Notes under the pieces: generated by a model | Told to the model about the DNA's origin: nothing | Seen by the model: the letters and a program-made list of their open reading frames with translations, nothing else | Databases searched by the model: none | Position numbers and translations under genes: made by a program | In this document: in pieces, positions 57,537 through 64,000 of the stretch | Numbering within the stretch: position 1 is the stretch's first letter | Layout: each line of letters opens with the position of its first letter | NCBI GenBank assembly: GCA_013289985.1 | Contig: JABCYW010000007.1 | Span: 1 to 64,000 of the forward strand | Length of the DNA: 64,000 bases | Origin: Betaproteobacteria bacterium | GTDB lineage: Bacteria; Pseudomonadota; Gammaproteobacteria; Burkholderiales; Burkholderiaceae_C | Reading direction: 5' to 3'

Positions 57537-57581
57537 GATAAAGTAAACCAGCTTATCATTTTCCATGCCCAGGATCCTGGG
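57537..57581. promoter_or_regulatory. AT-rich palindromic region upstream of the RND operon
   Basis: In the 251-base gap, GATAA (57537-57541) and TTATC (57553-57557) bracket 11 bases, and the 14-bp palindrome CCCAGGATCCTGGG sits at 57568-57581. The 57537-57564 stretch is sharply AT-richer than its flanks and includes TATCAT. It probably holds the efflux promoter and an operator. The rest of the gap, to 57748, shows nothing further that can be supported. Confidence 0.4.
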
Positions 57582-57748
57582 GGCACGCGCGTGCCCGGGT
57601 GACGTGGGCGGCAACCGGTGCGCGGAGGGTGCCGGACACGCCGTCCCCGGCCCCATCCGGCCTCCCGACCGCGTCGCGTTCGGTCCGGGGACGCTCCAGC
57701 CGCAGTCAACGGCGCCCGCCATCCAACAACTTCGAAGAGACAAGCCGC

Positions 57749-58933
57749 ATGTTCCATTCCCTGGCCGTCCACGCGCCGCGTTCGACTTCCGCCACCGCCG
57801 CCGTCCTGGCCTGCCTGCTGGCGCTCGCGGCCTGCGGCGCCAAGGCCCCGCCGGCCGGTCCGCCGCCGGCGCCCGAAGTGGGCGTCGTCACCGTGGCGCA
57901 GCGCACGCTGGACGTGCCCACCGAACTGCCGGGGCGCGTCGAGGCCGCCCGCGTGGCGCAGGTGCGCGCGCGCGTGACCGGCATCGTGCAGAAGCGCCTG
58001 TTCGCCGAAGGCAGCGACGTCAAGGCCGGCGAGCCGCTGTTCCAGATCGATCCCGCGCCGTACAAGGCCGCCATCGACAGCGCCAGGGCCGCGCTCGCCA
58101 AGGCCCAGGCCAACGAGCAGCAGGCCGCGGGCCTGCTCGCCCGCTACAAGCCGCTGCGCGAGGCCAACGCCATCAGCCAGCAGGACTTCGTCAACGCGAC
58201 GTCCTCGGCCGCCCAGGCCGCGGCCGACGTCGCCGCCGCCAGGGCCGCGGTGCAGACGGCGCAGCTGAACCTCGACTACGCCACGGTCACCGCGCCCATC
58301 AGCGGCCGCATCGGCCAGGCGCTGGTCACCGAGGGCGCGCTGGTGTCGGCCACCGAGGCCACGCAGCTCGCGCTGATCCAGCAGGTCGACCAGGTCTACG
58401 TGAACTTCGCGCAGCCGGTGAGCGACATCACGAAGCTGCGCAACGCGTTCGCCAGCGGCAAGTCGAAGTCGCTCGGCCTGACGATTCCCGTGCGCATCGC
58501 GCTGGACGACGGCAGCGAGCTGCCGCAGGCCGGCAAGCTGCTGTTCTCCGACCTGACGGTGGACCCCACCTCGGGCCAGGTGAACGTGCGCGCCAGGGTG
58601 CCCAACCCCGACGGCGCGCTGCTGCCCGGCATGTACGTGCGCGGCCGCATCGCGCAGCAGCAGGTGGACTCGGCCGTGCTGCTGCCGCAGCAGGCGGTGC
58701 AGCGCACCACGCAGAACGACACCGTAATGGTGGTCGGCGCCGAAGGCAAGCCCTCGGTGCGCGTGGTCAGGCTGGGCGGCTCGGACAACGGCAAGTGGAT
58801 CATCCTCGACGGCCTGAAGCCGGGCGAGCAGGTGATCGTCGACGGATTCCAGAAGATCCGTCCGGGCGGCACCGTCAAGCCGGTGGCCTGGGGCGCGAGC
58901 GCGCCGGCGCCTGCTTCCGCCGCCAGCCGCTGA
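57749..58933 (+). CDS. RND efflux periplasmic adaptor (membrane fusion protein)
   Basis: A 394-residue adaptor from the ATG at 57749. The lipoprotein signal ends LALAAC with C29. The barrel-sandwich hybrid (ARVTGIVQKRLFAEGSDVKAGEPLFQIDPAPYKA and LDYATVTAPISGRIGQALVTEGALV) surrounds an alpha-hairpin (about 105-170), followed by beta-barrel and membrane-proximal domains (PVRIALDDGSELPQAGKLLFSDLTVDPTSGQV). It connects the RND pump to the outer-membrane channel, as in AcrA/MexA. GAAGAGA precedes the start. The pump gene follows after 13 bases. Confidence 0.94.
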   Translation: MFHSLAVHAPRSTSATAAVLACLLALAACGAKAPPAGPPPAPEVGVVTVAQRTLDVPTELPGRVEAARVAQVRARVTGIVQKRLFAEGSDVKAGEPLFQIDPAPYKAAIDSARAALAKAQANEQQAAGLLARYKPLREANAISQQDFVNATSSAAQAAADVAAARAAVQTAQLNLDYATVTAPISGRIGQALVTEGALVSATEATQLALIQQVDQVYVNFAQPVSDITKLRNAFASGKSKSLGLTIPVRIALDDGSELPQAGKLLFSDLTVDPTSGQVNVRARVPNPDGALLPGMYVRGRIAQQQVDSAVLLPQQAVQRTTQNDTVMVVGAEGKPSVRVVRLGGSDNGKWIILDGLKPGEQVIVDGFQKIRPGGTVKPVAWGASAPAPASAASR

Positions 58934-58946
58934 TCGGGCGACGCAC

Positions 58947-61900
58947 ATGGCCAAGTTCTTCATCGAACGTCCGATCTTCGCGATCGTCCTCGCGCTGTTC
59001 GTGCTCGTGTTCGGCAGCGTGGCCATCACGCAGCTGCCGATCGCGCAGTACCCGCCCGTGGCGCCGCCCACCATCGTCCTGACCGCCACCTACCCGGGCG
59101 CGTCGGCCAAGACCATGGACGAGGCCGTCATCAGCGTCATCGAGCAGGAGTTGAACGGCTCGCCCGGCATGATCTACATGGAGTCGGTGAGCCAGTCCAA
59201 CGGCACCGGCACCATCACGGTCAGCTACGAGCCTGGCACCAGCCCCGACCTCGCGCAGGTGGACGTGCAGAACCGCCTGTCGCGCGCCGCGCCGCGGCTG
59301 CCGTCGGCCGTCACGCAGCAGGGCGTGCGCGTGGACAAGGCGCGCTCGAACTTCCTGCTGTTCACGATCCTGTCGTCCGACAACCCGGCCTACGACCCGG
59401 TGGCGCTCGGCGACTACGCGTCGCGCAACGTGCTGCCGGAAATCCAGCGCCTGCCGGGCGTCGGCCAGGCCCAGCTGTTCGGCACCGAGCGCGCGATGCG
59501 CGTGTGGGTGGATCCGGCCAGGCTGGTGGGCTACAAGCTCTCGATGGACACGGTCAACTCGGCGATCGCGGCGCAGAACGCGCAGGTCGCGGCGGGCTCG
59601 ATTGGCGACATCCCCAACGTGCTGACGCAGGGCATCACGGCCACGGTGGTGGTGCAGGGCCAGCTCACCAGCATCGAGCAGTTCGGCGCGATCGTCCTGC
59701 GCGCGAACCCCGACGGCTCGTCGGTGCGGCTGCGCGACGTCGCGCGCCTCGAACTCGGCGCGCAGACCTACGCCACGTCGGCGCGCCTGAACGGCGAGCC
59801 GTCCACCGGCATCGGCGTGCAGCTCTCGCCTTCGGGCAACGCGCTGGCCACGGCCGAGGCGATCAAGACGCGCATGGCGCAGCTGTCGAAGTACTTCCCC
59901 GAAGGCGTGAAGTACAGCATCCCCTACGACAGCTCGCGCTTCATCAAGATCTCCATCCGCCAGGTGGTGGAGACGCTGCTGGAGGCCGTCGCGCTCGTCT
60001 TCGTCGTGATGTTCGTGTTCCTGCAGGACTGGCGCTACACGCTGATCCCCACCATCGTCGTGCCGGTGGCGCTGCTCGGCACCTTCGGCGTGCTGCTGGC
60101 ACTCGGCTACTCCATCAACGTGCTCACGATGTTCGGCATGGTGCTGGTGATCGGCATCGTGGTGGACGACGCGATCGTGGTGGTGGAGAACGTCGAGCGC
60201 ATCATGAGCACCGAGGGCCTGCCGCCGCTGGAGGCCACGCGCAAGGCGATGAGCCAGATCCAGGGCGCCATCATCGGCGTGACCGTGGTGCTGATCTCGG
60301 TGTTCGTGCCGCTGGCGTTCTTCGGCGGCGCCGTGGGCAACATCTACCGCCAGTTCTCCACCGTGATGGTGGCCTCGATCGCGTTTTCGGCGTTCATGGC
60401 GCTGTCGCTCACGCCGGCGCTGTGCGGCATGCTGCTGCGGCCCGTGGAGGCCGGCCACCACCATGCCAAGCGCGGGTTCTTCGGCCTGTTCAACCGCAAC
60501 TTCGACAAGGTGACGCATGGGTACGAGGGCCTGGTGGCGCGCGCGCTGGGCCGCACCGGCCGCCGGTTCATGCTGATGTTCTTCGCCGTGATCGTGGGCG
60601 GCGTCGTGCTGTTCTTCGTGAAGCTGCCGGCGTCGTTCCTGCCGGGCGAGGACCAGGGCTACCTGATCGTCAACGTGCAGCTGCCGCCGGGCGCCACGCG
60701 CAACCGCACGCTGGACGTGATGAAGCAGGTCGAAGGCTACGTGCTCAAGCAGCCCGAGGTGCAGAGCATGGTCGGCGTGCTGGGCTTCTCGTTCTCGGGC
60801 TCGGGCCAGAACGCCGCGCTGGCGTTCGTCACGCTCAAGGACTGGGACGAGCGCAAGGGCAAGGAACACGCGGCGCAGTCGGTGGCGGGGCGCGCGTTCG
60901 GCGCGCTGTCGCACGTGCGCGATGCGTTCATCTTCCCGCTGAGCCCGCCGCCCATCCCCGAGCTGGGCACCGCGTCGGGCTTCAGCTTCCGCCTGCAGGA
61001 TCGCGGCGGCCTGGGCCACGACGCGCTGCTCGCGGCCCGCAACCAGCTGCTGGGACTGGCGTCCAAGGACCCGATCCTGGCCGGCATCCGCCCCGACGGG
61101 CTGGAAGACGCCGCGCAGCTGGAGGTCACGATCGACCGCGAGAAGGCCGCCAGCCAGGGCGTGGGCTTCGCCGCCATCAACTCGGCGATCTCCACCGGCT
61201 TCGGCTCGGCCTACATCAACGACTTCCCGAACGCCGGCCGCCTGCAGCGCGTGGTGGTGCAGGCCGACCAGCAGGCGCGCATGCAGCCCGAGGACCTGCT
61301 GCGGCTGAACGCGGTCAACGCCACCGGCCAGCCGGTGCCGCTGTCGGCGTTCGCGAGCGTGCACTGGGTCACGGGCCCGGTGCAGAGCATCCGCTACAAC
61401 GGCTATCCGGCCATGCGCATCGCCGGCGACGCGTCGGCCGGCCACAGCACCGGCGAGGCGATGGACGAGATGGAGAGGCTGGCCACGCAGCTGCCGGCGG
61501 GCTTCGGCTACGAGTGGACGGGCCAGTCGCGCGAGGAGAAGCTCTCGGGCTCGACCGCGCCCATCCTGCTCGCGTTCTCGATGCTGGCGGTGTTCCTGTG
61601 CCTGGCCGCGCTGTACGAGAGCTGGTCCATTCCGGCGGCCGTGCTGCTGGTGGTGCCGGTGGGCGTGCTGGGCGCGCTGCTGGGCGCGTGGTCGCGCGAC
61701 TTCGCCAACGACGTCTACTTCAAGGTGGGCCTGATCACCATCATCGGCCTGTCGGCGAAGAACGCGGTGCTGATCATCGAGTTCGCGAAGGACCTGCAGG
61801 CGCAGGGCAAGAGCGCCGTCGACGCGGCGCTGGAGGCCATCCGCCTGCGCTTCCGTCCCATCATCATGACCTCGCTGGCGTTCATGCTGGGCGTGCTGCC

Positions 61901-62096
61901 GCTGGCCATCTCCACCGGAGCCGGCTCGGCCAGCCAGCGCGCCATCGGCACCGGCGTGATGGGCGGCATGGCCACGGCCACGCTCATCGGCGTCGTCTTC
62001 GTGCCGCTGTTCTTCGTACTCGTGCGCTCGCTGTTCAAGGGCAGCAAGCGCCAGCACGACTTCGATCTCGCGCACTCGCGATCCTTCAAGGAATGA
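58947..62096 (+). CDS. RND multidrug efflux pump, AcrB/MexB type
   Basis: A 1049-residue inner-membrane pump, the standard length of the hydrophobe/amphiphile efflux family. It starts MAKFFIERPIFAIVLALFV. The proton-relay aspartates are in GIVVDDAIVVVENVERIM (helix 4), and a lysine relay lies in GLSAKNAVLIIEFAKDL (helix 10). Two large periplasmic loops carry the drug pockets, for example GVGQAQLFGTERAMRVWVDP and FSFSGSGQNAALAFVTLKDWDER. It exports drugs, detergents or other amphiphiles using the proton gradient. It is flanked by its adaptor and channel genes. Confidence 0.96.
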   Translation: MAKFFIERPIFAIVLALFVLVFGSVAITQLPIAQYPPVAPPTIVLTATYPGASAKTMDEAVISVIEQELNGSPGMIYMESVSQSNGTGTITVSYEPGTSPDLAQVDVQNRLSRAAPRLPSAVTQQGVRVDKARSNFLLFTILSSDNPAYDPVALGDYASRNVLPEIQRLPGVGQAQLFGTERAMRVWVDPARLVGYKLSMDTVNSAIAAQNAQVAAGSIGDIPNVLTQGITATVVVQGQLTSIEQFGAIVLRANPDGSSVRLRDVARLELGAQTYATSARLNGEPSTGIGVQLSPSGNALATAEAIKTRMAQLSKYFPEGVKYSIPYDSSRFIKISIRQVVETLLEAVALVFVVMFVFLQDWRYTLIPTIVVPVALLGTFGVLLALGYSINVLTMFGMVLVIGIVVDDAIVVVENVERIMSTEGLPPLEATRKAMSQIQGAIIGVTVVLISVFVPLAFFGGAVGNIYRQFSTVMVASIAFSAFMALSLTPALCGMLLRPVEAGHHHAKRGFFGLFNRNFDKVTHGYEGLVARALGRTGRRFMLMFFAVIVGGVVLFFVKLPASFLPGEDQGYLIVNVQLPPGATRNRTLDVMKQVEGYVLKQPEVQSMVGVLGFSFSGSGQNAALAFVTLKDWDERKGKEHAAQSVAGRAFGALSHVRDAFIFPLSPPPIPELGTASGFSFRLQDRGGLGHDALLAARNQLLGLASKDPILAGIRPDGLEDAAQLEVTIDREKAASQGVGFAAINSAISTGFGSAYINDFPNAGRLQRVVVQADQQARMQPEDLLRLNAVNATGQPVPLSAFASVHWVTGPVQSIRYNGYPAMRIAGDASAGHSTGEAMDEMERLATQLPAGFGYEWTGQSREEKLSGSTAPILLAFSMLAVFLCLAALYESWSIPAAVLLVVPVGVLGALLGAWSRDFANDVYFKVGLITIIGLSAKNAVLIIEFAKDLQAQGKSAVDAALEAIRLRFRPIIMTSLAFMLGVLPLAISTGAGSASQRAIGTGVMGGMATATLIGVVFVPLFFVLVRSLFKGSKRQHDFDLAHSRSFKE

Positions 62097-62100
62097 GGCC

Positions 62101-63519
62101 ATGCGCAATTCCTGCATCCGCAAATCCCTCGTGACGAGTCGTTCCCTCTCCTGCGTGGCGCTCGCCGCCGCGCTGTGCGCCTGCTCCACGATGGCGCCAC
62201 GCTACGAGCGCCCCGCTGCGCCCGTGGCGGCGGCGTTCCCGTCGGCCGCGGCATCGGCCGCCGCGCCGTCCACCGACGTCGCGCCCGCGGCGCAGCCGTG
62301 GCAGGCCTACTTCAAGGACGCGCGCCTGGATCAGCTGATCTCGGCCGCGCTGGCCAACAACCGCGACCTGCGCGTGGCCATGCTCAACATCGAGGTCGCG
62401 CGCGCGCAGGTGGGCCTGAGCCGCGCCAACGACTTCCCCACCATCAACCTGCAGGGCACGCGCACGCGCGAGACCGGCATCCAGACCCTCAACACCGTGG
62501 GCCTGGCGGTGGCCGGCTACGAGGTCGACCTGTGGGGCCGCGTGCGCTCGCTGACCGACGCCGCGCTCGCGCAGCTCTCGGCCACCGAGGAGGCGCGCAA
62601 GGCGGCGCAGATCTCGCTGATCGCGTCGGTAGCCAACGCCTACTACGCGATGGCCGGCGACCAGGCCTTGCTGGATGTCGCGCGGCAGACGCTCTCCACG
62701 CGTACCGACACGCTTAAGCTGATCCAGCTGCGCTTCGACAACGGCGTGGCCTCCAGCATCGACCTGCAGCTGAACAAGTCGCTGGTGGAGAGCGCTCGCG
62801 TCGCCTTCGTGACCGCGCAACGCCAGCGCGCGCTGGACCAGAACGCGCTGGAGCTGCTGATCGGCGGCCCGCTGCCGGCGCAGCAGCCTGCGGCGACGGC
62901 GTGGGACGACATGGCGTTGCCCGACGTGCCGGCCGGCCTGCCGTCGGAGGTGCTGCTGGGCCGCCCGGACGTGCGCCAGGCGGAGGAGCAGCTGATCGCG
63001 GCCAACGCCAACATCGGTGCCGCGCGCGCGGCGTTCTTCCCCACGATCTCGCTCACCGGCAGCTACGGCACGGCGAGCACGTCGCTCAACGGGCTGTTCG
63101 ACCACTCGGCCTGGAGCTTCATCCCGCAGGTGACGCTGCCGCTGTTCGACGCCGGCCGCACGCGCAACAACCTGCGCGTGAGCGAGGCCCAGCGCGATCT
63201 CGCGGTGGTCCAGTACGAGAAAGCCGTGCAGGTGGCGTTCCGCGACGTGGCCGACGCCCTGGCCGGCCGCGCCACGCTGGCCGACCAGCTCTCGGCGCAA
63301 CAGGCCGAGACCGATGCCGAGGCGGCGCGCTACAAGCTCTCCGACCTGCTGTTCACCAACGGCGTGGCGAGCTCGCTGGACCAGCTCGATGCGCAGCGTT
63401 CGCTGTTCGCGTCGCAGCAGGCGCTGGTGCAGGTGAAGCTGGCGTTGCTGCAGAACCGGATCGCGGTGTACCGGGCGCTGGGCGGCGGCTGGACGATGCC
63501 GGAGACGCCGGCGTCCTGA
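62101..63519 (+). CDS. outer-membrane efflux lipoprotein, NodT family
   Basis: A 472-residue TolC-like channel subunit. The lipoprotein signal ends LCAC (C28), followed by TMAPRYERPAAPV. Two outer-membrane-factor repeats are visible: LISAALANNRDLRVAMLNIEVARAQVGLSRANDFP near 77 and GRPDVRQAEEQLIAANANIGAARAAFFPTISLTGSYG near 285. GYEVDLWGRVRSLTDAALAQL is the NodT/OprM signature. It starts 4 bases after the pump gene and completes the tripartite system. No regulator gene is adjacent. Confidence 0.95.
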   Translation: MRNSCIRKSLVTSRSLSCVALAAALCACSTMAPRYERPAAPVAAAFPSAAASAAAPSTDVAPAAQPWQAYFKDARLDQLISAALANNRDLRVAMLNIEVARAQVGLSRANDFPTINLQGTRTRETGIQTLNTVGLAVAGYEVDLWGRVRSLTDAALAQLSATEEARKAAQISLIASVANAYYAMAGDQALLDVARQTLSTRTDTLKLIQLRFDNGVASSIDLQLNKSLVESARVAFVTAQRQRALDQNALELLIGGPLPAQQPAATAWDDMALPDVPAGLPSEVLLGRPDVRQAEEQLIAANANIGAARAAFFPTISLTGSYGTASTSLNGLFDHSAWSFIPQVTLPLFDAGRTRNNLRVSEAQRDLAVVQYEKAVQVAFRDVADALAGRATLADQLSAQQAETDAEAARYKLSDLLFTNGVASSLDQLDAQRSLFASQQALVQVKLALLQNRIAVYRALGGGWTMPETPAS

Positions 63520-63615
63520 CCCGGGCGTGCCCGGCGAAGCGCGGGGCTTCGTGCGGGCGCTGCCGGCGACGATGCCGGAAGGCCGGGGGACGACGGGACG
63601 GGTGTTAGGGGGTGG

Positions 63616-64000
63616 TCACTCCGGCCACTGCGGCTCCTCGCCGCTGTCGTCGAAGCGCGGGAAGATGGTCAGGTTGACCACCTTGCCCTTGGCCACCCAC
63701 AGCATCAGGCCGTGCTGCTCGCTTTGCCAGCACTGGCCGGAGTCGGCGAAGTCGTCGGTGAGTTCGAGGTCGTGGATGTCGGCGTCGCGCGCGTGGCGCT
63801 TCAGGTCGGCCAGCTCGCAGCCGATGAGCGCCACGCCGTTGACGGTGATGTCGGCCGACCACGCGGTGATGGACTCGAGCTTGGAGTCGGGCACGGCCTC
63901 GAACTCGAGCTCGATGTCGCCGCCCTGGTAGAACCAGGTCTCCACGGCACTGCCTTCGTCGTCCGCGGACGTTTCCACGGAGTCTGGCTTGCCGGCGGTG
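63616..64000 (-). CDS. hypothetical protein, runs off the right edge
   Basis: The frame is open to the window end, so the N-terminus may lie outside; an internal GTG at 63978 would give 120 residues. The visible part is acidic: ETWFYQGGDIELEFEAVPDSKLESITAWSADITVNGVALIGCELADLKRHARDADIHDLELTDDFADSGQCWQSEQHGLMLWVAKGKVVNLTIFPRFDDSGEEPQWPE. It has no signal peptide or membrane helix. The pattern of short strands and the LMLWVAKGKVVNLTIFP end recall small immunity- or Imm-like proteins, but this is only an impression and no family is claimed. It is convergent with the RND operon. Confidence 0.6.
   Translation of the reverse strand, partial: TAGKPDSVETSADDEGSAVETWFYQGGDIELEFEAVPDSKLESITAWSADITVNGVALIGCELADLKRHARDADIHDLELTDDFADSGQCWQSEQHGLMLWVAKGKVVNLTIFPRFDDSGEEPQWPE

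Noticed and set aside
57568-57581. CCCAGGATCCTGGG as a terminator.
   Set aside because: It is a palindrome with no loop or T-run, more like a protein-binding site.
57565-59082. A 505-codon open frame starting at an ATG near a TATCAT box and covering the adaptor gene.
   Set aside because: It overlaps the membrane fusion protein gene in another frame, its product is low-complexity, and the adaptor frame has clear family motifs.

Overview
The window is a very GC-rich, densely coded chromosomal segment from a betaproteobacterium. The complete dcw cluster in Burkholderiales order, a MraZ-type promoter-operator, an FtsZ ending in a conserved IPAFLRKQAD-type tail, a GltIJKL transporter and many short-leader genes point to the order Burkholderiales, most likely near Rubrivivax, Roseateles or Leptothrix. 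Genus and species cannot be fixed from sequence alone. No tRNA, rRNA, insertion sequence, prophage or CRISPR array was seen.

Layout. Positions 1-4153 hold the end of a beta-oxidation operon (multifunctional hydratase/dehydrogenase, thiolase, enoyl-CoA hydratase) and an SGNH hydrolase. Positions 4184-7533 hold a hotdog thioesterase, an Atm1-type ABC exporter and a LysR regulator. Positions 7711-12113 hold two tandem paralogous substrate-binding proteins followed by GltJ, GltK and GltL, a glutamate/aspartate importer. Positions 12117-20880 are housekeeping and accessory genes: pyrC flanked by two GNAT acetyltransferases, the RNase P RNA gene rnpB, a Bcr/CflA drug exporter, an alpha-carbonic anhydrase with a long N-terminal extension, an FMN reductase, a TPR/GT41 glycosyltransferase and a TetR regulator. 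Positions 21083-26049 carry a beta-helix lipoprotein, a diheme cytochrome lipoprotein and a TonB-dependent receptor in one tight operon. Positions 26382-30661 carry a second TonB-dependent receptor with a polar amino-acid binding protein, and a divergent ABC permease with no ATPase nearby.

Positions 30967-49218 are the full division and cell-wall cluster: mraZ, rsmH, ftsL, ftsI, murE, murF, mraY, murD, ftsW, murG, murC, ddl, ftsQ, ftsA, ftsZ. Nearly every junction overlaps by 1-11 bases. MurD carries an insertion of about 185 residues (alanine-rich helix plus acidic stretch), and a 21-codon open frame links murE to murF by overlaps at both ends. lpxC, which often lies close to ftsZ in this order, is here separated from it by a six-gene block: DUF2167 protein, site-2 protease, secreted beta-propeller, NfeD protease, slipin and fatty-acid desaturase. 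The window ends with a tripartite RND efflux operon and a hypothetical gene that runs off the edge.

Regulation visible in the DNA includes a four-repeat MraZ operator over the mraZ promoter and start codon, six genes whose -10-like hexamer sits exactly 7 bases before the start codon (predicted leaderless mRNAs), a dispersed intergenic repeat present at least twice, a 29-bp perfect inverted repeat, and a palindromic site upstream of the RND operon.
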